A DNA stretch of 8,444 bases from Trueperella sp. (GTDB lineage Bacteria > Actinomycetota > Actinomycetes > Actinomycetales > Actinomycetaceae): the NCBI GenBank assembly GCA_012727825.1, contig JAAYGH010000246.1, positions 1 to 8,444 on the forward strand, written 5' to 3'. The notes beneath the pieces were generated by a model. The model ran no database searches and had not been told where the DNA came from. It saw only the letters and a list, made by a program, of their open reading frames with translations. The position numbers and the translations under genes were made by a program. Shown here piece after piece: positions 1 to 6,188 of the stretch (the stretch's first letter is position 1; each line of letters opens with the position of its first letter).

Positions 1-528
1 GACCTCATTGGGATGAATCTCCACGATTCGTCCGCACTCGTTGTCGACAAGCTTGATCTTGATATTGCTCCCGCCGACTTTGGCCGTATCCTCACTGATC
101 GCGTGGCAGAACTAGGCCGCCTGCATGGGATGCCGTGGCGCCCAGGTGCGCTCGAACTTTTGCACCTTTTGGGCGACCTGAAGATTCCGACTGTTCTGGT
201 GACGGCCTCGATGCGTCGCTTCGCCGAGTTGACCTTGGATCAAGCTCCCGCTGGCACTCTCGAGTACTCGGTGACAGGTGAGGACGTGGTACGTGGCAAA
301 CCCGATCCGGAGTCATACGAATTGGCGGCGGCGCGTGTAGGCGCAGACCCGACGCAGTGTATTGCCTTCGAAGATTCCGTTCCAGGCCTTCACTCAGCAA
401 TCGGCTCAGGTGCCACGACCTACGGTGTACCGCTCAACGTAGATTTGACCGGAGTACGCGGAGCGCGCCTCATCGCCTCTCTCGAGCAGGTGGACAGCGC
501 GTTCCTGCGTGCCGCGATGTCGCTTTAG
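1..528 (+). CDS. HAD-superfamily (subfamily IA-like) hydrolase, 5'-truncated by window edge
   Basis: This is the C-terminal 175 residues of a haloacid-dehalogenase-type phosphatase or phosphomutase. The frame is open to base 1, so the N-terminal motif I (the DxD/T nucleophile) lies outside the window and the internal ATG at 13 is probably not the true start. Visible, in fragment numbering: motif II threonine in LVTAS (about residue 68), motif III lysine in RGKPDPE (about 100) and motif IV acidic pair in AFEDS (about 124-125), followed by a GLHSAIGSGATTYGVP segment. The GKPDPE ... FEDS spacing is typical of beta-phosphoglucomutase/phosphoglycolate-phosphatase-like members, cytosolic enzymes acting on small phosphorylated metabolites. 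The helical segment before motif II looks like part of an inserted cap. Substrate cannot be assigned. It ends TAG at 526-528, overlapping the 3' end of the opposing nuclease gene by 4 bases. Confidence 0.9.
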   Translation, partial: DLIGMNLHDSSALVVDKLDLDIAPADFGRILTDRVAELGRLHGMPWRPGALELLHLLGDLKIPTVLVTASMRRFAELTLDQAPAGTLEYSVTGEDVVRGKPDPESYELAAARVGADPTQCIAFEDSVPGLHSAIGSGATTYGVPLNVDLTGVRGARLIASLEQVDSAFLRAAMSL

Positions 529-1358
529 CGCGCGCTACCAACCTCGGCGGTCAAGAGCTGCTTCGCACCGGCGTCGCTCATCGTTGGGGCAACGTTGTCA
601 AACGCTGGGCAAATGTCTTGGAAATGGCACCAGTTGCACAGCGGGCCCTTTTTGGGTTCGAAATCCTTGGCATCAATGCGCCCGCGGATGCCCGACCAGA
701 TCGAATCGACCTCCATGGCAAGTGCATCGATGTCCTGTGGGTGGGGATCATAGGTCAGCACGCGGCCGTCCCTCAGGTAGATCAGTTGCGTGCGAGCGGG
801 TAGCGTGCCGTCCGAATAGTACAGCGCAGTAGCGTAGAAACGCATCTGGAAGATCGCTTCGTCTTGAAATCTCGGCGACGGCGACTTGCCAGTTTTGTAG
901 TCGACCAACCGGATTTGACCGTTCGGTGCTCGGTCGACGCGGTCAATGATGCCGCGGATGGCGAGCCCGGAGGGCAGAACGGCGTTCACAAAATTCTCAC
1001 GAGCATCGGGTTCGAGGAAAGATGGGTTCTCCAGCTTGAAGTAATTGGCGATCAACGGCCGTGCCGATCCGAGCCACTGCTCCATCTCGCGCTGCGATTC
1101 GAACAGCTCCGTGGCTTCTGGGGCTTTCGAGAGGTGCGCTTCCCACGCTGGCTCGAGCAGTTCCTGAGCACGTTCAGGAGTGCGCTCCACTGCAGGATCA
1201 TCAAAGAGATTTTCGAGCACCGAGTGCACGATTGTTCCGCGAAGCGCCTCGACCGAGGGTGGCTCGGGGAGTTTATCGATCACCCTGAACCGAAATTTGA
1301 GCGGGCAATTCTTGAAGTCGTTCGTGCGAGATGGCGAGAGAGCTGCGTGACGTTTCAT
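525..1358 (-). CDS. Stand-alone RecB-family (PD-(D/E)XK) nuclease with probable 4Fe-4S cluster
   Basis: A 277-residue protein starting MKRHAALSPSR. RecB/Cas4/AddB-type nuclease signatures are all present: LRGTIVHSVLE with a metal-site His (H45), GIIDRVD (D139), VDYKTGK (D153 and K155) and QMRFYA (Q171). One cysteine near the N-terminus (C18, in NCPLKF) plus three near the C-terminus in CNWCHFQDIC (C241, C244, C250) form the four-Cys pattern that holds a 4Fe-4S cluster in AddB, Cas4 and DNA2 nucleases. There is no helicase domain. A homologue of this type sits beside trmI in mycobacteria too, so it is a conserved neighbour of the pupylation locus, with unclear role (DNA repair is the obvious guess). 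A frame-compatible ATG at 1404-1406 would add 16 residues, but they look unlike the family and would run past the divergent trmI start. The chosen ATG (1356-1358) directly precedes the conserved LSPSR segment. Confidence 0.9.
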   Translation of the reverse strand: MKRHAALSPSRTNDFKNCPLKFRFRVIDKLPEPPSVEALRGTIVHSVLENLFDDPAVERTPERAQELLEPAWEAHLSKAPEATELFESQREMEQWLGSARPLIANYFKLENPSFLEPDARENFVNAVLPSGLAIRGIIDRVDRAPNGQIRLVDYKTGKSPSPRFQDEAIFQMRFYATALYYSDGTLPARTQLIYLRDGRVLTYDPHPQDIDALAMEVDSIWSGIRGRIDAKDFEPKKGPLCNWCHFQDICPAFDNVAPTMSDAGAKQLLTAEVGSAR

Positions 1359-1408
1359 GGAATCCACCGTACCGACTCGCTCCGACGATTTTCCGTAAGA
1401 TGGCACTG
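1359..1408. promoter_or_regulatory. Divergent recB-like / trmI promoter spacer with paired leaderless-type -10 elements
   Basis: This 50-base spacer separates the two divergent start codons. On the + strand TAAGAT (1396-1401) fits the actinobacterial TANNNT -10 pattern and lies exactly 7 bases before the trmI ATG at 1409. A weak -35, CCGACT (1373-1378), is 17 bases upstream. On the - strand TACGGT (1371 down to 1366) also fits TANNNT and lies exactly 7 bases before the nuclease ATG at 1358; no good -35 is visible there. A -10 ending about 7 bases from the start codon puts transcription initiation at or next to the A of ATG, so both mRNAs would be leaderless, a common class in actinobacteria. 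Neither gene has a strong Shine-Dalgarno, which agrees. Prediction only. Confidence 0.5.
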
Positions 1409-2569
1409 ATGACTACTTATCCACACCCTCTTGGCTCCGATCGGCGGCGAGGTCCATTTCGCGCTGGTGAACGCGTTCAGCTGACCGATTCGAAAAGACG
1501 CAAGTACACTACGATGCTGACCAAAGATGGCTACTTCCAGTCGGCGCGAGGCAACTTTCGCCATGAGGTGCTCATCGGCGCACAGGAGGGCACCGTATTC
1601 GAAACGGAAACTGGGCACTTCCTCCAGGCGCTTCGTCCGCTCGTCGCCGACTACCTGCTGTCGATGCCTCGCGGCGCCACGCCGATTTATCCGAAGGACT
1701 CCGCTCAGATTATTCAGCAGGGTGATGTATTTCCGGGTGCAAAGGTCTTTGAAGCTGGGGTGGGTTCCGGAGGTCTGACGCTGTCGCTGCTGGCCGCTAT
1801 TGGCCCGCAGGGGCATCTAACCTCGGTTGAGCGCCGTTCAGAATTTGCCGAAATTGCGCAGGCCAACGTGGAGTCCTGGTACGGCCCGGTCGATTTGCCC
1901 TGGGATCTTTTTGTCGGTGAGGCAAACGATGCACTTGACGAGATGGAGGAAGGGAGCCTCGATCATGTCTCACTCGACATGCTGGCGCCCTGGGAGTCGA
2001 TCCTGCCCGCGGCACGAGCCCTTCGCTCCGGTGGCGTGATGATTGGATACGTCACGACGACGACCCAACTGTCACGTTTCGTCGAAAAGTTGCGAGACGC
2101 AGAATTTTTCACCGAACCCGATGCGTTCGAAACAGTGATGCGGACCTGGCACCTTGACGGCTTAGCGGTGCGCCCGAACCATTCGATGGTGGGGCATACC
2201 GGCTTCCTCGTCATTGCTCGCAGGATCGCACGCAATTCGACGCCACTCATCCCGAAACGCCGGCCCGCACCCGCTGCCCATTCGGAACCACCCGAATGGG
2301 AGACGTGGAACGCGCAAGATTTGCCCGAACGCGACATCTCCGAGAAGAAATTACGCAGGGTACGCCGGGATGTGGCGCATCGCGCCGATGTAGAACTTTC
2401 GGGAACCTCTCTTCCGGGGGACAATAGTGAACGGATGAGCAACATACTGGAGGCAGAAACGCAGTTGCGCAATGAGCAGCGCTACCACCAGCATCGCGCT
2501 GACGGGGACGGCGCAGAGCGAGGAAGCGCACAGGGCGGGGACACAGCGCACCAAGAAGGAGAATTGTGA
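1409..2569 (+). CDS. trmI: tRNA (adenine-58-N1)-methyltransferase TrmI, with long C-terminal tail
   Basis: S-adenosylmethionine-dependent enzyme that methylates N1 of A58 in the tRNA T-loop. 386 residues from the chosen ATG. An N-terminal small domain (about 1-105) precedes a Rossmann methyltransferase fold (about 106-272). SAM motif I is FEAGVGSGG (about 114-122), followed by the acidic end of strand 2 in SVERR (about 139-143). LDMLAPWE (189-196) and RPNHSMVGHTGFLV (255-268) match the Mycobacterium tuberculosis Rv2118c family closely. The fold ends near residue 272; the remaining ~114 residues are charged and low in hydrophobics, include a basic KKLRRVRRD stretch (313-321), and make it much longer than the ~280-residue mycobacterial enzyme. 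In-frame ATGs at 1331 and 1400 were passed over: the first would run across the divergent nuclease start, and 1409 fits both the family N-terminus and the leaderless promoter. The stop TGA overlaps the GTG of mpa, so the two are probably translationally coupled. Confidence 0.93.
   Translation: MTTYPHPLGSDRRRGPFRAGERVQLTDSKRRKYTTMLTKDGYFQSARGNFRHEVLIGAQEGTVFETETGHFLQALRPLVADYLLSMPRGATPIYPKDSAQIIQQGDVFPGAKVFEAGVGSGGLTLSLLAAIGPQGHLTSVERRSEFAEIAQANVESWYGPVDLPWDLFVGEANDALDEMEEGSLDHVSLDMLAPWESILPAARALRSGGVMIGYVTTTTQLSRFVEKLRDAEFFTEPDAFETVMRTWHLDGLAVRPNHSMVGHTGFLVIARRIARNSTPLIPKRRPAPAAHSEPPEWETWNAQDLPERDISEKKLRRVRRDVAHRADVELSGTSLPGDNSERMSNILEAETQLRNEQRYHQHRADGDGAERGSAQGGDTAHQEGEL
2556..2561 (+). promoter_or_regulatory. 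Shine-Dalgarno of mpa
   Basis: AAGGAG, 4 bases before the GTG start at 2566, inside the last codons of trmI. It supports the GTG as the true start even though the codon overlaps the trmI stop. Confidence 0.75.
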
Positions 2570-4323
2570 ACGAGCAAGGAGAAATCTTCGGACTGCAAGA
2601 GGCGCTTGCCTCGCTCGAAGAAAAAAACGATCGGTTAGCAGAGGCCCTGCAAAAGTCTCGCCGCCGCATCCAGGATCTGTCACAGCAGGTGGAAAAGCTG
2701 TCCGAGCCGCCGGGTTCTACGGCCACCTTTATTTCTGCGGACCATAACCGTCACGAGATCACAGCACTCGTCAACGGCCGCAAGATGATCCTGTCGGCGT
2801 CGACGCTCATTGAGCTCGGCAACATTCGACCCGGCCAAGAACTCTTGCTCAACGAATCGCTCGTTGTTATCGGGGTTGAATCTTACGAGCGTACGGGCGA
2901 GATCGTCACCGTTAAGCTTGTCATCGATTCCGAGCGCGCGCTGGTTCAGGTGCACGCAGACGACGAACGGGTCATGCGCATCTCTGGCCGCCTGCAGGAA
3001 CAAAAGGTGCGCGTGGGCGACACGGTACTTGCCGACACAAAAGCAGGATTTATTCTCGAACACGTCGAGCGCCCCGACGTCGAGCATCTGCTTCTCGAAG
3101 AGGTCCCGGACGTGTCCTACGATGACATCGGCGGCCTTGATAGCCAAATCGAGCAGATCAAGGATACTGTCGAGCTTCCGTTTGAGCAGCCTGACCTTTA
3201 CCGAGAGCACGGCCTGAAACCACCGAAGGGTGTCCTGCTCTATGGCCCGCCGGGAACGGGAAAGACTCTGATTGCGCGCGCTGTTGCCACATCACTGGCC
3301 GAAAAAATCTCCAAGCGGGACGGCTACGAGAAGTCGCGATCCTACTTCCTCAATATCAAGGGCCCACAACTGCTCGATAAGTACGTCGGTGAAACCGAGC
3401 GCCAAATTCGGGAGATCTTCTCCCGGGCACGCGATCGAGCAGCCTCCGGTATCCCAGTCGTCATTTTCTTCGACGAAATGGAGGCCCTGTTCCGCACGCG
3501 CGGCTCTGGCATCTCATCGGACGTCGAGACGACCGTTGTGCCCCAGCTACTGGCGGAAATTGACGGCGTGGAACAACTGGACAACGTGATCGTCATCGGC
3601 GCGTCGAACCGTGAGGACATGATCGACCCGGCGATCCTGCGCCCTGGTCGCCTCGATGTCAAGATTAGAATCGAGCGTCCGACTAGCGCTGGCGCGGCAG
3701 ACATCCTGCTCAAATACCTGACGGCGGACCTGCCGATTCATGCCGACGAGCTTGCCAAGCACGGAAGCGCCGAGGCTGCAGTTGGCGCGATGGCGAAGGC
3801 GACGGTCGAGGAACTCTTCACCCGCAGCCAGGCTAACGAGTTCATCGAAGTCACATACGCTGACGGATCAAAAGAAGTGCTCTATATTTCGGACTTCGTC
3901 TCGGGTGCAATGCTCGCAGCAGTTGTTGATCGTGCCAAGAAGCGGGCGATCAAGGACCTCCTTGCAACCGGCGAACGCGGCATCCGCGAGCGCCACCTCC
4001 TTGGAGCTCTTGCTGAAGAAGCGCGCGAAAATGAAGACCTGACGCAAATGACGAACCCGGATGAATGGGCGCGCGTCCACGGCCGTGGCTCGGGTAAACG
4101 CGTCACCTACGTAAAACCGCTCGTCAACCAAAAAGTGGCTGAAGACGACGCACGCGTAGCCAGCTCGGATTCGGGACGGGTGCGGTATTCGACAGAACCG
4201 GATCTACTGCAACCAACGGACACCACCGGTGTAGCGGAGATGGGTCAACGCGAGGTACCTCCCGGTGCAGACAAGCGATCCGTGACCGAATGGGACGACG
4301 TCGTGCGGAAAGGACTGATCTAG
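2566..4323 (+). CDS. mpa: Proteasomal ATPase-like AAA+ unfoldase (Mpa/ARC), lacking the proteasome-docking C-terminus
   Basis: 585-residue hexameric ATPase that recognises Pup-tagged proteins and unfolds them. Domains: N-terminal coiled coil (about 11-47), which in the family captures Pup; tandem OB folds (about 52-175); AAA+ module (about 180-385) and a C-terminal helical/beta-grasp region (about 386-520). Visible motifs: Walker A GPPGTGKT (227-234), Walker B VIFFDE (299-304), pore loop KYVGE (272-276, aromatic-hydrophobic-Gly), sensor-1 Asn in GASNRED (N348) and LRPGRLD (358-364). A VTYVKPL strand (513-519) matches the family end region, but a further ~65 residues follow, ending WDDVVRKGLI. 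Proteasome-bearing relatives end in GQYL, whose penultimate Tyr docks in the 20S ring; that is absent here. The GTG start overlaps the trmI stop by 4 bases and the TAG abuts the dop ATG. ARC is the usual name in proteasome-free species. Confidence 0.95.
   Translation: MNEQGEIFGLQEALASLEEKNDRLAEALQKSRRRIQDLSQQVEKLSEPPGSTATFISADHNRHEITALVNGRKMILSASTLIELGNIRPGQELLLNESLVVIGVESYERTGEIVTVKLVIDSERALVQVHADDERVMRISGRLQEQKVRVGDTVLADTKAGFILEHVERPDVEHLLLEEVPDVSYDDIGGLDSQIEQIKDTVELPFEQPDLYREHGLKPPKGVLLYGPPGTGKTLIARAVATSLAEKISKRDGYEKSRSYFLNIKGPQLLDKYVGETERQIREIFSRARDRAASGIPVVIFFDEMEALFRTRGSGISSDVETTVVPQLLAEIDGVEQLDNVIVIGASNREDMIDPAILRPGRLDVKIRIERPTSAGAADILLKYLTADLPIHADELAKHGSAEAAVGAMAKATVEELFTRSQANEFIEVTYADGSKEVLYISDFVSGAMLAAVVDRAKKRAIKDLLATGERGIRERHLLGALAEEARENEDLTQMTNPDEWARVHGRGSGKRVTYVKPLVNQKVAEDDARVASSDSGRVRYSTEPDLLQPTDTTGVAEMGQREVPPGADKRSVTEWDDVVRKGLI
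4307..4314 (+). promoter_or_regulatory. Shine-Dalgarno of dop, embedded in the last codons of mpa
   Basis: GGAAAGGA, 9 bases before the dop ATG. The bases simultaneously encode the R-K-G of the RKGLI terminus of Mpa, so the end of Mpa and the dop ribosome-binding site share sequence. Confidence 0.65.
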
Positions 4324-5913
4324 ATGACCGTACGAAGAGGCATTGGACTCGAAACAGAGTTCGGGATCATCGATGCCGATGATCCGCGGGCAAATCCGAT
4401 CGTACTATCGACCGAGGTGGTCGATACGTATGGTGGACGGGGTAGCGCAGCGGGGGGAGCAGGTGCAATTCGCTGGGATTATCACGGTGAAGATCCACTC
4501 AACGACGCTCGTGGATACCGCCTCGATCGGGCGTCGGCCCACCCGTCCCAGCTCACCGACGATCCTGATACTCCGGCTCCTCCGGGAGATGCGACTGAGC
4601 TTCAGTCGATCCGCCGCCCATCCGACGAGGAGCTTGCGCTTCCACGCGCGTCAAATGCGGTGCTCACGAACGGCGCCCGGTTATATGTCGACCATGCCCA
4701 CCCCGAATACTCTTCACCGGAGGTGTCGAATCCTCGCGAGGCTATCTTGTGGGACCGCGCCGGTGACATGATTGCGGTCGAAGCGATGGATCTACTCAAA
4801 GATTCGGGTCGCAATCTCGTTATCTATAAGAACAACGTGGACGGAAAGGGTGCGACCTACGGCTCACACGAGAACTACCTCATGGATCGCGACGTCGAAT
4901 TTTCTGACATCGTCCGTTACCTCACACCGTTCTTCGTCACCCGACCAATTCTCTGTGGCACGGGCCGGCTCGGCCTTGGTCAGCAGTCCCAGAAACCAGG
5001 CTTCCAGATCTCCCAACGTGCGGATTACGTGGAAAACGATGTCGGCCTCGAAACCACATTTAATCGCCCGATCATCAATACGCGCGACGAGCCGCATTCC
5101 GAAGCCGATCTCTACCGTCGCCTCCATGTGATCAATGGCGATGCAAACCAGTTCGATGTGTCGAACCTGCTCAAGGTCGGTACCACCTCGCTCGTCTTGT
5201 GGCTCCTTGAATCTGGCCGACTTCCGTTGAGTCTCGATTCCGCCATGATGTTCGAGCCTGTTCGCGCCTCGTGGGAGGTCTCGCACGATCCGACCCTGAC
5301 GCGCAAGGTCGATATGCAGGACGGTTCGCAGCGCACGGCGATCGAGATCCAGCAGATTTACCTGGATTCCATCCTTGAGGCCCTCGGCGACGACGACGTG
5401 GACTTCGACACCCGTGAGATTCTGGATATCTGGCAGGAGACGCTGGATATGTTGAGCACCGATCTGTTCGCAGCCTCAGGCAGGGTTGAGTGGATTGCCA
5501 AGTATCAGATGCTTGATTCGCTCCGTCAGCGCACGGGTGGATCGTGGGACAACGATAAGCTCCGCGCGTTCGATCTCCAGTGGCACGATCTGCGCCCAGA
5601 GCGTTCGATCGTCAATCGGCTTGATCAGGCAGGCCGGGTGGAGCGTGTGTTCCATCCCGAGCAGGTCATGTGGGCCACGCGCAACGCGCCCGAGTCCACC
5701 CGCGCCTATTTGCGAGGGGGCCTGATCCGCAGGTTTGCCGAGAACGTCATGGCTGCAGGCTGGGATGGTATTACCCTCGACGTGCCGGGATATGACAGCC
5801 TCGTCCGCATCCCGCTCATGCACCCCGAGCGGGCCACCCGCAAACTCGTGGGAGACATGCTTGAGCAGGCCGAGTCGGTCGAGGATTTCCTCGTTCGCCT
5901 TACCAGCGCTTAA
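4324..5913 (+). CDS. dop: Depupylase / Pup deamidase
   Basis: 529-residue member of the glutamine-synthetase-like carboxylate-amine ligase fold. Dop converts the C-terminal Gln of Pup to Glu so that PafA can use it, and also cleaves Pup from substrates. Seen: GLETEFG at 8-14 (Mg/ATP-binding glutamates), WDYHGEDPLNDARG (51-64), NGARLYVDHAHPEYSSPE (116-133) containing the catalytic Asp (D123; cf. D94/D95 of characterised Dops), YKNNVDGKGATYGSHENYL (168-186), INTRDEPH (251-258) and RRLHVINGD (265-273). VDHAHPEYSSPE and NNVDGKGA distinguish Dop from PafA. It is somewhat longer than the ~500 residues usual for Dop, because the segment between the DARG motif and the catalytic strand (about 70-110) is expanded and rich in Pro/Asp/Ser; this is where the flexible Dop-loop lies. 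Starts directly after the mpa stop with no spacer. Confidence 0.95.
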   Translation: MTVRRGIGLETEFGIIDADDPRANPIVLSTEVVDTYGGRGSAAGGAGAIRWDYHGEDPLNDARGYRLDRASAHPSQLTDDPDTPAPPGDATELQSIRRPSDEELALPRASNAVLTNGARLYVDHAHPEYSSPEVSNPREAILWDRAGDMIAVEAMDLLKDSGRNLVIYKNNVDGKGATYGSHENYLMDRDVEFSDIVRYLTPFFVTRPILCGTGRLGLGQQSQKPGFQISQRADYVENDVGLETTFNRPIINTRDEPHSEADLYRRLHVINGDANQFDVSNLLKVGTTSLVLWLLESGRLPLSLDSAMMFEPVRASWEVSHDPTLTRKVDMQDGSQRTAIEIQQIYLDSILEALGDDDVDFDTREILDIWQETLDMLSTDLFAASGRVEWIAKYQMLDSLRQRTGGSWDNDKLRAFDLQWHDLRPERSIVNRLDQAGRVERVFHPEQVMWATRNAPESTRAYLRGGLIRRFAENVMAAGWDGITLDVPGYDSLVRIPLMHPERATRKLVGDMLEQAESVEDFLVRLTSA

Positions 5914-5921
5914 GGGCTATT

Positions 5922-5933
5922 TGACGTACGTCA
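5922..5933. repeat. Perfect 12-base palindrome TGACGTACGTCA (operator candidate)
   Basis: TGACGTACGTCA reads identically on both strands. It lies 9 bases after the dop stop and overlaps the -35 position of the proposed pup promoter, a typical place for a dimeric regulator to bind. No regulator is encoded in the window, so its role is inference. Confidence 0.5.
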
Positions 5934-5952
5934 CGGCCGAACGTGCCGTGGC
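5930..5952 (+). repeat. Inverted repeat / hairpin between dop and pup
   Basis: GTCACGGC (5930-5937) pairs with GCCGTGGC (5945-5952) to give an 8-pair stem (one G-T wobble) and a 7-base loop. It overlaps the palindrome by 4 bases. No T-run follows (the next bases are TAATATCG), so it is not a standard intrinsic terminator; it could be a weak attenuator or mRNA-stabilising hairpin for the dop 3' end. Confidence 0.4.
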
Positions 5953-5995
5953 TAATATCGCGAGTTCGCACACGCGACTACCATAACGACGGACG

Positions 5996-6001
5996 AAAGG
6001 A
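5996..6001 (+). promoter_or_regulatory. Shine-Dalgarno of pup
   Basis: AAAGGA, 4 bases before the ATG at 6006. It decides the pup start against an upstream in-frame GTG at 5943 that would add 21 residues not found in the family. Confidence 0.75.
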
Positions 6002-6005
6002 ACCC

Positions 6006-6188
6006 ATGTCTGAACAGGAATTTCTTCAGCCTCGCAGGCGCACTGAAGAGCAGAGTCAAGAGCTACCACAGGCGGCTGCCACCACCCAGGATTTCAATGT
6101 CGATGATCTTCTCGATGATATCGATTCGATCCTCGAGGAAAATGCGTCGTCCTTCGTGCAGGGCTTCGTGCAAAAGGGTGGCCAGTGA
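6006..6188 (+). CDS. pup: Prokaryotic ubiquitin-like protein Pup
   Basis: 60-residue intrinsically disordered protein modifier. It ends QKGGQ, so it needs deamidation of the terminal Gln by Dop before PafA can link its side-chain carboxylate to a substrate lysine. The conserved half, residues ~32-50 (VDDLLDDIDSILEENASSF), is the helix-forming segment that pairs with the Mpa coiled coil, followed by VQGFVQKGGQ (51-60). The N-terminal ~29 residues are polar with an RRR cluster and are the part that would be threaded into the Mpa pore. The only lysine is K57; there is no Cys or Trp. Length is within the usual 60-70 residues. The stop TGA (6186-6188) overlaps the GTG of pafA. Confidence 0.97.
   Translation: MSEQEFLQPRRRTEEQSQELPQAAATTQDFNVDDLLDDIDSILEENASSFVQGFVQKGGQ
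6173..6178 (+). promoter_or_regulatory. Shine-Dalgarno of pafA inside pup
   Basis: AAAGGG, 6 bases before the GTG at 6185. It lies in the codons for the conserved KGG tail of Pup and supports translation of pafA from the overlapping GTG. Confidence 0.55.

Larger units (their letters stand above)
5914..6005 (+). promoter_or_regulatory. dop-pup spacer: possible internal promoter for pup-pafA-FKBP
   Basis: The only real gap in the + strand block. TAATAT (5953-5958) fits the TANNNT -10 pattern; with a 17-base spacer the -35 position is GTCACG (5930-5935), a poor match. A better-looking TTGACG (5921-5926) is 26 bases away, too far to pair with it. Initiation near 5965 would give a leader of about 40 bases containing a good Shine-Dalgarno. 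A second promoter here would let pup and pafA be expressed separately from mpa and dop. Weak evidence; read-through from upstream remains possible. Confidence 0.35.

Noticed and set aside
1359..1406. Upstream ATG (1404-1406, - strand) for the RecB-like nuclease
   Set aside because: It adds 16 residues unlike the family before the conserved LSPSR segment and would cover the whole divergent spacer.
1331..1408. In-frame ATGs at 1331 and 1400 upstream of the trmI start at 1409
   Set aside because: The 1331 start would add residues that do not resemble TrmI and would overlap the divergent nuclease coding region and start; 1400 falls inside the proposed -10 element and adds only three residues.
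857..1409. Long open frames opposite the nuclease, dop and pafA genes
   Set aside because: They lie antisense to or out of frame with proteins having clear family motifs and show no recognisable domains; they are by-products of GC-rich coding sequence.
4732..4741. Perfect palindrome CCTCGCGAGG inside dop
   Set aside because: Short, within conserved coding sequence, and of a kind expected by chance in GC-rich codons.
5921..5926. TTGACG as the -35 box of a pup promoter
   Set aside because: No -10-like hexamer lies 15-19 bases downstream; the nearest good one, TAATAT, is 26 bases away. The sequence is better explained as part of the 12-base palindrome.
5930..5958. Hairpin after dop as a Rho-independent terminator
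   Set aside because: The stem is only 8 pairs with a wobble and there is no T-run after it.
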